This document shows positions 12,953 through 24,800 of a stretch of 64,000 nt of DNA, in pieces. Under the pieces are notes generated by a model, which was given only the letters and a program-made list of their open reading frames with translations, was not told the origin of the DNA and did no database searches. Position numbers and translations under genes: made by a program. The DNA lies in assembly GCF_000220395.1 (NCBI RefSeq), contig NW_004086093.1, positions 1 to 64,000 on the forward strand, in the 5' to 3' direction. This stretch comes from Ichthyophthirius multifiliis. Lineage: Eukaryota > Ciliophora > Oligohymenophorea > Hymenostomatida. Within the stretch, counting starts at the first letter, position 1; each line of letters opens with the position of its first letter.

Positions 12953-15039
12953 GAGTTTATTTAAAAATTTGACAAAATAAATTTTTATTTTTATAAGTAT
13001 ATATTATTTTTATTTTTGAGAAATTTCAAATTTTTTATTTTTATAAAATGGTTAATAAGATTTTTTTTAAATAAATAAAATATGATTTTAAAAATAAAAA
13101 CATATGATAGGCATTGAAAAATTAGTATAAAATAGCTTATTTTATATTAAAATAATAATTAGGTACTAAAAAACAAATAAAAAAATAAAGTTTTACACAT
13201 AAAAATATAATGTTCATAAAATCGTTTTAAATGTAAATAAAATTCTGAAAATATATAAAACTTAATAAAATAAGAAATATAAAAATAAAATTCTTAATTA
13301 TGATTGTAGTTTCATAACAAACAATAAAGAATTTAAAATTTATCGATGAATATCAATATTAAATTTTCTTAAATAAAACAAAAACGAGTTAAATTTCAAG
13401 CAAAATTTAAAATTATACAAAAGAATATGAAATTATTATTTGAACAATTAAATTATTTTAGAATTAATAAAATAAAAATGATGAATATAACTATTTCAGT
13501 GTTTCATATTTATAAATTATTCAAAAAATGATAATTTTTAAAATTTAGAGTAAGGGTAAGTATAAAGTCTTTTATTTTAATTTGATTTTTTTGTATTTAA
13601 ATAGGATTTTACATTTTTATATTATTTTTGAAGTGGGAATAAAGTTGTGATATTAAAAAAGCAAATCCAATATTTTTTTTACTTTTTTTGAAGGGAAGCA
13701 TACATTAAAAATGTTGAACTGAAAAATAATCTTTTATGCTAGGAATTCAATATTTAAAGAAAATAAAAATAATGCTTAAAAATATAGTTGAAAAAAGTAA
13801 ATATAAATTTAAATATTGTTATTTTTTCATTTTATATTGATGAAGGTAATAATACAAATAACTATATATCACATTATAAAATTGAATAAGTTAATTTAGA
13901 ATTAGATTTTATAAGCATAATAACTATAGAGAAAAAATTCTGCAAAAATTGAAAATAAAAAAAAGTGTTTAATTATCTATGATATCGGAAAAAGATAATG
14001 AAGAAGTTAAATCATGATAATAATATAATTTAGAAAATAAAAAAATAAAATTAGTCGTGAATATTTATAAAAAGTAAAACAAAAAAATGTTTGATGATAA
14101 TAATAAAAAATCTATAAATCAAAATACAAATAAAATAATAGTTATATATGTTATTTCTTTTTAATTAAAGAATGCATTATTTATAAAATTTGAATAATAT
14201 TTTTTTAAAATTAATATTTATTTAATAAGATAATAAGGTTTTTTTTTATTTTGGAATGATTGAAAAATATTTCTTGTTATATTGTTTTTTTATTTTATTT
14301 TATTTTTTAAATTCAATTAAAAATGAATAGAAAAGACATATATTTATTTTTTCTCACATTTTTAATATTGCTTATAAAGTTTTTTTATAAAATTACAAAA
14401 AAAATATATAAAAAAAAAAAGAAATAATATTATAAATCTTATTTTATATAAATTATTATACTAAAATAATTATTATATATAATTACTTTATTGAAATAAA
14501 AAATTTATAATTATAACGAGTTCCAAGTAATTTTTTTTTATTCATCTACTATTATTATATAAAAAATAATTATATTTTAAAATGTTTTAATACATTATAT
14601 AATAATTATTTTTTAAAAAAATATAAAGGTTTAACGATATAATTTGAATAAAATGAAAAATTAAAAACTAATTATATAAAATAATATACAATAAAAATAC
14701 AAAACAAACCTAAATTTTTACTATACGAGAGCAATTAACGATATAATAAATAATTAATATTCGTATAACGTAACAAAATATAAAGAACTTCTTTTTTAAA
14801 TAGATGAAAGCGAATATTTTAAGCGATTTTATTTTTAATATGAATAATAACAAAAATTTTAGCAATTATTATATATTTATTAAGCATTTTAGAATAATTG
14901 GTATTAAGAAACTCCGATATTTTATAAAAAAGGTGCATAATATATAATCCAAAGACGAAATATAAAAATAAAATAAATAAAAGAGAAAAAATTATAATTT
15001 AAAGACTCTTTTTTCAATGAATAGAAAGAATATAAAAAT
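12953..15039. other. AT-rich region without recognised gene
   Basis: About 2 kb with no homology I can recognise on either strand. Short Lys/Asn/Ile-rich open stretches occur on the plus strand (for example around 13480-14100), but with only TGA as stop such stretches arise by chance in A/T DNA. A small diverged gene cannot be excluded. Confidence 0.4.
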
Positions 15040-16582
15040 ATGAATATTTTAGAAAAAATAAACTTTGAGAGTAATGATTACTAAATAAATTTTCATAATA
15101 CATTTTTAAATTAAAATTAATTTTTTTATATGAAAAATTAATAAGATGATATATATTAATTAAATAATTATGAAAATGAATAAAGTGAAGAGTCTTATTA
15201 CAGTTATTCAGAATAAGAAAATGATATTAAATAATAGATTAGTTTTAATAGTTCTACTTTTGATATTTATAATCCATCATTTTCAAATGAAAAGCCTTGT
15301 ATAGATGATTAGAATTAATATTAATTCAAATTTTTAAATGAGGATGAAATTTCTAAATAGTATGTTATAGAGGAAAAGAAAAATAAAGATGATTTTAATT
15401 CAAAATAATTAGAAAGTTTTCTGTTTTTTTAATAAAATTTTAATTAGAATAAAAGATATAACTAAATAATAAATAATTACTAATAAAAATTGAAAATATC
15501 TAATTAATCTTTAATTAATTCAAATACAATAAATAATTATAGTACTTAAATTGCTTAAAATAATATTAATAATTTGATTGAAGAACCGAAAAATTAAGAA
15601 AATAGCAATAATAATATATTATTAAGTAAGTAGTAAATATTTTTGAAAAAAATATAAAATAAAACATTTAAGTTAATTCAAAATAAAATGCAGAGTAACT
15701 AAAATTAGAAAGAAAATTTAATCGATAATTATAAAACAGTTTAAAGAAATGAAAATAATATAAATAATTAAAATTCGTAAAACTATAAAAGAATAAATAA
15801 TTTGATAAAACCTTATTTAAATGAAATTAATTTTTTATCTAATTAAAAATTTAAATCTGTAAAAAATATAAATAAAGAAGATTTGTAGTAATTCTCTTCT
15901 TAAAAGAAGTATAATTTTAATAGTTAAAATAAATAATTTCATTAATATTTAATAAAATCTGATTATTAAAACCATATTAAAAATGTCATTTAAAAATAAA
16001 CTACTAACTAATCAAACTAATCATAAGAAGTGTTTAGAAAAAATCTATCAGAAAAAAAAAATCAAAGATAAAAACAAAAAATATAAACTTAATTATAGTT
16101 TTCCTAAACTCTTAATTTATTGACAAATATAGATTTATACAATCATATTAAAAATAAAAAAAAAACAAAAAAAATCTTTACTAATCTTAAACAAATTTTC
16201 ATTTATAAGTCAATCATAATAAAAGTAAAAAATTACATATTTTTTTTTAATTTATTTATTTAATTAAATAGATAATATTTCATGTTAATAACATAAAATA
16301 TAGTTAAATAATAAAAAATATGACTTTTAAAATATAAATTATGAAAATTAATAAGCTAGTTAAAATGGTTCTAAGAAAAAAACATTACCTGATTAAAAAG
16401 ATATGTTAAAAATTTAATATTTAAAAAAATTTTAGAATAATCAGGATAAATTAATATCAAATAAATTAAATTCTTAATCATAAAAATTAAATGGAAATTT
16501 TATCTTATAAAAAATTTTCAAGAATAATATTAATAATTCGTAAAATAAATTAATATAAATTTTAAAAAAAAACTAAAATTGA
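15040..16582 (+). CDS. Gln/Asn-rich low-complexity protein
   Basis: From ATG 15040 a frame stays open for about 1.1 kb with Gln encoded by TAA/TAG. It begins MNILEKINFESNDYQINF and has an acidic, serine/tyrosine stretch (SEESYYSYSEQENDI) before long Gln/Asn/Lys-rich sequence. A probable intron starts with GTAAAAAATTAC near 16216 and ends TTAAATAG near 16270; the last exon (GSKKKTLPDQKDMLKIQYL and onward) ends at TGA 16580-16582. The frame leading into that exon differs by one base across the long A-run at about 16155-16170, so either another intron or a base error lies there. No domain, signal peptide or membrane segment is visible. Such proteins are abundant in ciliates; function unknown. 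Confidence 0.5.
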
Positions 16583-17110
16583 AATTTTTTTATATAATGT
16601 AAGTTATATAACTATTAAATATTTTTTTGTTATTATTTAATTTTTAAATATACTAATATATAATATTGAGTTAAATTAATTTTAATTAATTATAATTTAT
16701 TTCTTATTAATATTTAAATATCTTGAATAAAGAATGTCAATTTTTATAAAATTAATTATATATATTTAATTTTCATATTTAACATTAATTTATTTACTTT
16801 TTTTTTATGTTAATAAGCTTATTATTAAAATATTTTTTTTTATTTAAATTAATTAATAAAATAAAATTATTTATTAAAATTAAAATTTATTTTAAACTTA
16901 ATATTATAGAAATAATATATACCAAATTAAAAAAATTAAGATTAAATAAAAATAATTATTAATTTACTTTAAAAATAAAATATAAATATTTAAAATTAAT
17001 GATATTTTATTTAATGGCTAAATAACATAATAAAAAATAGCAATAAATAAAAAAAAAATACAAACAAACAAAAAATATCAATAAAATATATTTTTAAATT
17101 ATCTTAAAAA
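16583..17110. other. AT-rich spacer between convergent genes
   Basis: Nearly pure A/T DNA between the Q/N-rich gene and the PKA regulatory-subunit gene, which converge here. No feature seen. Confidence 0.5.
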
Positions 17111-18088
17111 TCATTAAGTGAATTTTTTATAATTATCTGCATTTCTACCCAAAATATTGTCAACAGGTCCAAGTAATCGTTTAAAAGCTTATCTTTCTAA
17201 ACTAGCTAATTTAACATCAGTTATACATTTAATACTAGCTTATCTTGGGCAATTTTTAAGTAAAGCTAATTCTCCAAAGTAATCACCAGGTTTATAATCT
17301 TTAACAGGAGTTTCGACTCCATTAACATTTTTGAAAGCTTGAAGTTATCCTTCCTCGACCATAAAGAAATCATCTCCATTATCGCCTTCTTTAATCACAT
17401 AAGAATGAGATTTGAAAGTAGTGGATTTGATAGCATCAGCAATTTTGGATCTTTCATATTAATCCATATCTTTGAGTAATTCAACAGATTAAAGGAAATT
17501 TTCATACATTTCCCTTTTCTTCGCAGCTGCATCTTTTACAATATTATTAAATGTATCTCTATCTAAAGAATATAATACTGAATCAGTTTTAGAAATAATA
17601 GAAGCTGCCCTTGGAGTATTGTAAAGAAGGGCTAATTCTCCAAATGATTCGGAAGGTTAATAAGTTTTCAAATATGTAGGAGCATCACCTTTCTTGAAGA
17701 TTTTAAAACAATCCAATTCTCCTTCATCAACAAAATATAAAACATCACCATCATCTCCTTATTATATTACTGTTTATCCTGCTTTAAAACGTTTCTCTTC
17801 CATTGCATCGATTACTATTTTTCGCTAGTTCTCGTCTAATGCAGAAAACATAAAAGCTTGTTGTAATCTTTAGGTTATTTTTTGGGTTTACTCTGGTCGC
17901 TTCTGTATTATTTTTGGTTTAAATGGTTTCTTCGGATTAAATTGTCCAAATACTTCCGCAGATACTGATGAACGACTTGATGGAGTCTTACCTGTTTGTG
18001 ATTTTCTTTTAATTATTTCGTCACATAAATCGTCATCTTCTTCTTCGCTGGAAGGGTGGTCTTCGTGTTTGTGGGATTTTTTGTCCAT
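17111..18088 (-). CDS. PKAR: cAMP-dependent protein kinase regulatory subunit
   Basis: A single exon, 325 aa, ATG 18088 to TGA 17111. It binds and inhibits the PKA catalytic subunit and releases it on cyclic nucleotide binding. The first 50 residues are charged and acidic ([12 protein letters not shown]); the inhibitor/autophosphorylation site is probably [14 protein letters not shown], matching the RxSVxAE site of type II subunits. Two cyclic-nucleotide-binding domains follow, with intact phosphate-binding cassettes [15 protein letters not shown] and [15 protein letters not shown], each keeping the Glu and Arg that hold ribose and cyclic phosphate. There is no room for the usual dimerisation/docking domain of about 45 residues plus linker, so this subunit is likely monomeric, as described for Paramecium. 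Ciliate PKA acts on ciliary beating. Family assignment is firm; the cyclic nucleotide preference (cAMP or cGMP) is not proven by sequence. Confidence 0.93.
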
Positions 18089-18950
18089 TTATTGTTTTTT
18101 TATATATTATTTTTTTTTTTTAATTTTTTTATTTTCTTATTTCTTTTTTAGGTAATTTTTTTTTTTTTTCTTTTAATAGTATTATTTAATAAAATATAAT
18201 TATTAATTATTGTTTTTTTATTGTTATTATTTTTATTTTATTTGTATTTGCGTATTATATAGAAGATTTTTATTGTTTTATTATATTTTTATATTAATAG
18301 ATTTTTTTAAAATAAACAAAATTGAATATAAATATATAATATATTTGTCTGTTCCAGAAAAATAAGTATTATAATTATTTAGGAATATATATCACATTAT
18401 TAAATTATATTTAAATTAAAATAAATTATTTTTGTTAATAATTATTATATAAAATAAATATTTTATATTATTATTAATAAAGCTTTCAATATATAATATA
18501 TTTTTATATTCTTATATTATTAATATTTATACTATGTATCTTTATAAATATTAATTTAAAAATATATAAATAAATAAATTATTAATTAAATGTAATTATA
18601 TTAATTATGTTTCTTATAATTTTGGTTTTTTGCTTTTAAGTATTTTTTTTTTATTTAAAATTGTTAATTGAATTTATAATATGTAAATATTTATATAATA
18701 TTATTTTAAAAATAAACAATATAAATTTATATGCGCATATATAAAATTATGAAGAATATATAATTATAAAATTAAAAAAAAAACAAATTAAAATAATAAA
18801 AATAAATATTACATTAAAACTAAAACCAATTAAATTTATATTATATAACAACAATAATTTGATGTATTTTATTTAAAACAAATGCATTAAATTTCTGATA
18901 TTATAATTAATAGTAATTATACTTAACATTATTTCTTTTTTTTTAATTTT
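18089..18950. other. AT-rich DNA upstream of the PKA regulatory-subunit gene
   Basis: No coding signal found. Long T-runs precede the start at 18088 on the gene's upstream side. No promoter motif can be recognised. Confidence 0.5.
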
Positions 18951-18954
18951 TTCT

Positions 18955-19135
18955 TCTTCCCAAGGAAAGTTAAATCCTGTTGGAATAATCCTAAATTAAA
19001 TTACTATTAGTTTCCACTCCAAAATACCAGTTCACATCCATTATTAAAATGAATTAACGTGGACTTCACTTCAGCAGGGGAGTAGGATAACTTGTTATAT
19101 TGCAATCAACTTAATATTTTGTAGGATATGGCTTT
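18955..19135. other. Isolated higher-GC block of unknown nature
   Basis: About 180 bases with clearly more G and C than the surrounding DNA, including a run of four G near 19077-19080. On the minus strand one frame reads a protein-like stretch (SPAEVKSTLIHFNNG, then CELVFWSGNQQQFNLGL, ending in a Lys-rich tail), but an in-frame TGA cuts it upstream and I find no start or clean splice site. The plus strand is also open. It could be a short exon of a small gene or a structured RNA gene; no tRNA, 5S or spliceosomal RNA signature is visible. Confidence 0.3.
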
Positions 19136-19570
19136 TATTAATATTAAGAATTAGAATATATTAGTTTTTGATAATTATACAAACATTTTTTACTAAACTG
19201 CTATATTATTAAAATTTTTTTTTGACTAAAATATATTTTATTATTATTATTTAAATGGCAGAAACATAATAATTTTAATAATATATTATTATGCATTTGT
19301 ATTTTTTATTCTTTATTAATATATTATTTTAATTTTTTATTTAAATCAAGTATTTTGTTTTTCTTTTTAATTTTTTATTAATAATATTTATAAATATTAA
19401 AAAACTGTCTTTAATGTTATTGCTTTTATATAAATAAAGCTTTATTATATTAGTTTATTTCGAAGACTTAAAGATAAATAATAATTTATAAATGTTATAC
19501 GAATAACTCAAATAATGATTTTTTATTTTTATATGTAAAAACATTTAATAGTTTAGCTTCTTTATCTTCT

Positions 19571-21538
19571 TCATTAATAATTATTTTTAATAGGATTTTA
19601 ATTTTTATGTCGATCGAATTAAAGAAATTACTATTCTTTCTGCTAAGTAATCGTTTAAATAGTAACTTCGTTTTATTTTTATACATTTTCATTCTAATTT
19701 TTCAATTTAAATTCAGAATTTTCAATTAAACCAAAATTAATGTTTTTTTTAGGGGTAAAAATATTTTAATTATTATTGCTTTAAATAAATTAAAAAGTAG
19801 AAACATTTTGGCTTTATACTTAAGGAACATCCGCCTTATTTTCAACTATTTAATAAGATAGTAAACTTTATTCAGAAATTTAATTGTGAGAAAGGCTTGT
19901 TTTAGTTATATTTTTATTAAAACTATTCAAAACTATTTTCTCATTTTTATTTGGTATAAAATTCATACTGCTTAAATTGTTATAAATTATTTCATTTTAA
20001 AATTTATCATTTATTTATTTATTTTATTTTAATTATGTGTTTTGTTAATTTTCTTATTAAAAAGCAAATTAACATTATTTATTCTTATAGTGATCGTATT
20101 AATTTATATTATTTTTTGTATAATTTTATTTAGTACCTATTTATTAATAAGTGTTTTTTTGAGATTTTTAAAATACTTGTTTTTATCCTTAATATTTATT
20201 TTCCTCATGTATTTCTTCTCCTTAGATTTTCTATTATTCAGTTTATTCCAAATTATTATTTAAAGTAAAGTTTTCTGGATAATTACCTTAATATATTGTA
20301 GAACTTCTATTTTTTTATTTTTAAAAAAATTCCTTTTCTTTTTCACAGTAAGGAGAATTAAACTTGGTATCATTATAAATGTTCTTATTTACTACAAAAT
20401 CATTTATAAAATTATTTTATATAAAAGAGTTTTTTTTATTGGAAATTTGTTATATTTAAAAATTTTTTGAAATACTATTTATTTTCTATTAAGGAGAATG
20501 CTGCTGAATTTAAATAACTTATTTTTGTTCATCACGTAATCTTTATTCTAAAATTTTGAAATCTTTATATTTTTCTAAAATAATTTAAGGATCAAATGTA
20601 ATTAAATTAAACTCTTTATAATTGCTTTTAATTAAATCAATATTATCTAATAATTAGAAACTAGAAAATCTTTAATTTTCATCCATTGAGACCATTTTGG
20701 CAATAATAAAAGCTAAATTCGTAGAAAATTTTCTTTATACTAATTACAAAGAGTTCATAATTTTAATTTTATCCATATTAAAATAAGTAAAATCATAAAA
20801 TTTTCTAATATCAACGACTTAACACATTTATAATGCAACTATTCCTAAAGAAAAAATATCACTTTTTTAAATATCCCAATTTACTTTTTTATTAGATCTG
20901 TTTTTTAATTAATAAAATTATTGAAGAGATAAATAACAATATTCATTTTGATTTAAAATTTATTTTGTAAACGCATTTTCTTCATTATTCATAAATTTTG
21001 AATCTGCAAGTATATAGTTTTCATATTTATATTATTCTCTTTAATCTATTATTATTGTATTTGATCTTATATATTCATGTGTTTAATTATTCTTTTCTAA
21101 AAATATTAAGGTTTTACTTATTTATTCAAGCATTCTTAATATTTGATTTTCTGTAAATTATTAATTTTCTTTTAATATTGCATCTTCTATTGTTTTACTA
21201 TGATATTCATAAAGAATATATATTTTGTAATTCTAATTAAAAATTTCTTTTTATAAAACATAATGAACTTTTAATAATTTAATTAGATTTGGAAACGTTT
21301 ATTATTATCTTTATATTATTTAGGTTTTAATATTTTCAAATTAAACTTAAGTATTTATTAATCTTGTTTTCAATAAGAAAAAAGTAATTTATTTGGAATC
21401 TTTGCCACATAATAATTAGGATTCGCCATATAGATCGTTATTTATATTTCTTGATAACAAAAAATAATTATAAATGTCAAACTATTAAATTTGAAGTTCT
21501 TATTCTCCTTAATTACATGAAATTATATTATTACCCAT
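19571..21538 (-). CDS. Probable N-myristoylated pseudokinase with Q/N-rich tail
   Basis: An unbroken frame of 656 codons (655 aa), ATG 21538 to TGA 19571. The N-terminus MGNNIISC fits N-myristoylation at Gly2 plus a palmitoylatable Cys8, so membrane attachment is likely. Residues about 35-330 resemble a protein kinase fold: YKIYILYEYHS (hinge), QILRMLEQISKTLIFLE (helix E), SDIFSLGIVALQMC (helix F) and MVSMDENQRFSSFQLL (end of the C-lobe, with the conserved Arg). The catalytic residues are gone: HRD is replaced by HEY in NQTHEYIRSNTIII, DFG by ADS in YILADSKFM, no glycine loop or VAIK-type lysine is evident, and no APE is obvious. The remaining 320 residues are Gln/Asn/Ser-rich and probably disordered. 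Likely a scaffold or allosteric regulator; partner unknown. It lies just downstream of HYDIN on the same strand. Confidence 0.75.
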
Positions 21539-21863
21539 TAAAATTTTATATTAAATTTATTATAGACTTATATAAAAATAATATAATTTATTAATTTATA
21601 ATAAAAAACATATAAATAATATTATATTATTTCTATTTTTAAAACTAAATATATAGTATGTTTACAAATTCTTTTAATTTTAATTATATCAACTATGTGA
21701 TTTATTTCATATATAAATTTTATTTTTATTTATTAAAATAAAATTATATAAATATTATTAGTATTTTATTTAATAAAAAAAATTAATTTTATATTATAGA
21801 AAATTATTTTAAAATATTAATACAATAATTAAATATAAAACAGTTATTATATTTATATAATAA

Positions 21864-24800
21864 TCATTCTCCTTATAAATAGAAAACCCAAGGAGGATAA
21901 TCGAATTTTTCTAATAAAAAATAAATATATAATATTATAAAATGTATACCTGCTTATATAGTTAGTCTCCCATTTGAAGAATTTCCAGCAACAGGTTTAT
22001 ATTAAATAGCGAAATTAATGTTTTTTTTAGCCTAAAAAGTAAAAAAATATAAAAATATTAAGAAAAAAAAAATACATCAATTTTAACAGGATTCTTAACA
22101 TTTAAAACGAAGCTGGTATTATCTATTCTAATAGTAAATTCACAAGGTTCAAAGAAAGGATTTTTAAATTCAATAGGAGGAGGCTTCGGTCCTGATATTT
22201 TGAAAGGGCCCTTAGGTTAAGGAGCAGATGATAATCCGTGTAACATGCAAGTATATTCTCCCCCTTCCGGGCTATTAATAATAAGAATAGCTGTGCTTTC
22301 TCCCAAAACAGAAGGTTCATATTTAATATTTACACTTAACTCATTTCCATCTGTACTATCAGACGGAGGAGCAATTATGGTAGGTTATTATTATTCTATA
22401 TAAAAATCTACTTGGATAGGAGGTTACTTAGCTTTGGGGTCTACAGGAGCAACTCGACCTAATCTATCAATTCTGCAAGTATAAGTTGTTTACTTTTTAC
22501 AATAATTTATAAATTTAAATGATTAAACAGTATCAAAGCCTAAATAAGTTTTCATCGTAAGACTTCTAGGGATAGTGGAAAGAGGAACTCCTTTTAAAAT
22601 TAATTAATATACTGATTAACCTAATTCATGTGAGTTTAGTATGACTTTTGATTATTCTTCTTTTACTAATAATGGTCTGAATATTATTTCAAAACCGAAT
22701 TCCTTTATTTTTTTTCATTATGTTTTTATAAAAAAAAAAAAAAAAATTATTACTGAATTTGGTGGTATTTTAAATGAAGTAGGATTTATAGTTATATTAT
22801 CATTATCTGATGTAAACATTTCTTTTGTTATTTAGACTGGTATATTTAATGGATTTATTATTGTTATTAATTTAATTGAAGTTTCTCTTATAAATGCTGA
22901 CATTTCGATTTTTTCCATTATATCGGCAGGTTATATATTAAGATTCTATTATTTATTTTATTTTATTATATTATATTTTTATAAAATAATATATTATATT
23001 TTACTATTTTGAAATGAATATATTCAAAAGTTTCTGTATTTTTGAAATAAACAGTAAGGTTTGTTGATAATTATTTTAAACAAAAGAAATTCATTTTATA
23101 TTCTTTTGTAGTTTCGCCAGGTACATCAATAACATTGGCTCCAGAAATAAATATAGAGGAATCTTAATTATCCAAAACCCAATTAACCGAAAACCTTTGG
23201 GTTTTTTTAAGCCAATTCCTGATAGGAATAATTTACATATAAGAATGCTTTGCTTTAGTAACTATATCGAAAGTTTATAAAGGATTAGGAAGCAGTGCTT
23301 ATCCATAAAGATTATATAAAATCGCATTTCCATCAGGTAAAGGAAAGAATAAAGTAGCTTCATGTTGAATATCTTTAATTTAAGGTATTTCATTATTCGC
23401 GGTCATTGTAAGAGGATTATAAGTTATTTCATATTCTGATGTACCATTTGGAGGAATTTCCAGTATTTCTTTTCCTGTAAAATATCCCTTTATATTCGGT
23501 TTGTTGCAATTTATAGAAACTTTAATCCTGCATTGTTCGGAGATGGGATTTTTAACTAAAACTTTCTATTTGGTAGTAGTTCGGACTAATGTAGAAAATT
23601 TCAAGTCTTAAATTTGCTCTTTTGGTTAGGGAATACATTTTCCTAATAAGTTAATGTATAAAGGGTTAGAACCTTCTATATTGCATTTAACTTTACTGAA
23701 ATGAATATCATTATCTATTAGATTAGGATGGAAAGTAATTGTGAAGAAAATATCCTCATGTGGAGGAAGGAAACCTTTTTCAGGAGAAATAGAAAAGTAA
23801 TTTTTACAGAATTGGAAATCCCATTCAAATTTAGTTCCTATATCTCCTAAATTAGTTAATTAAATGACTTTTGTTTTAATCGAATTAATTACAACAACTC
23901 CGAATCCAATGGTATCTTCCATTAGTTTGAGTTCAACTCCATGGCATAAAGCAGTGAGATTTAAAAGTTTTTTTTTTTCTTAATTTTCAACTATTTTGTA
24001 AAAGAGCTCCTTTTTAAATTAATGCAAACGTAATTCAGGATGGAAAGTTATTTCTATGTCTTTTATTTCTCGAGGAAGTATTTAAAATTCATTACTAGGA
24101 GTTACATGTATATATGTTTTGGCCAATTCAGAAAGCTGATCTTCTACATCGAAAGTTATTGTTATTGGTTTTCTGGATTAATTTGATACTTTTACAATTT
24201 TCGAGCTTTCGTCTTTTACACGGACTACTCCAAAGTCAATATTTTAATCTTGAGAATTTTCTAGTTCAAGCTTCAAAGGAACTCCTTCTCCGAAAATTCG
24301 TACATCTATAGTATGCAAACCGTTAATATTAAAAGTGAGAGTTTCTTCGTATTTCTTGCTTTCTCTTGGAGTAAATATTATTGGGATTTTCAGTATGTTA
24401 TTTTCTTTGGTTTAGAGAATTCCTTTTTTGTCTTAAAATGAATCCACTTGTAGAGGTAAAATTACTTATCCTGGAGGCAAATTAACATCTAAATAATTAG
24501 TTTTTTCGAAATTTTAAGTTTCTATAGACATTGCAGACACATCTTTATTTTTGACTTCCAAAAATGCTGTTATTGGAAGTGGTTGCCTGAAAACATATTA
24601 AGGACCGAAATCAAAAGAAAGAAAAGAAAATTCTACTCCAGGTTTTTTAGCATTGGCTTGTAATCTAAAAGTATAAGAAGGGCCTGAAGAAATATTTAAA
24701 GTAAAAGACTATTTGAAAGTAAGCTTGGTTTCGGTTAAAGGAGAGAACTTTACTTCTATTTAAAATCGCTCATTTTATTTCACTGTACCGTTTTCAGGAG

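Noticed and set aside
12953-15039. CRISPR, insertion sequence or transposon
   Set aside because: No spaced repeats, transposase motifs or terminal inverted repeats seen here or elsewhere; the DNA is eukaryotic.
15040-16582. Q/N-rich gene as a prion or toxin-like protein
   Set aside because: Gln/Asn richness follows from AT bias and the reassigned stop codons; nothing else supports such a role.
18955-19135. tRNA or snRNA gene in the higher-GC block
   Set aside because: No T-loop (GGTTCRA), A-box/B-box or spliceosomal RNA signature found on either strand.
20042-20263. Plus-strand hydrophobic frame that looks like membrane helices
   Set aside because: Antisense of the Lys/Gln/Asn-rich tail of the pseudokinase; poly-Leu/Ile/Phe arises from the complement of A-rich codons.
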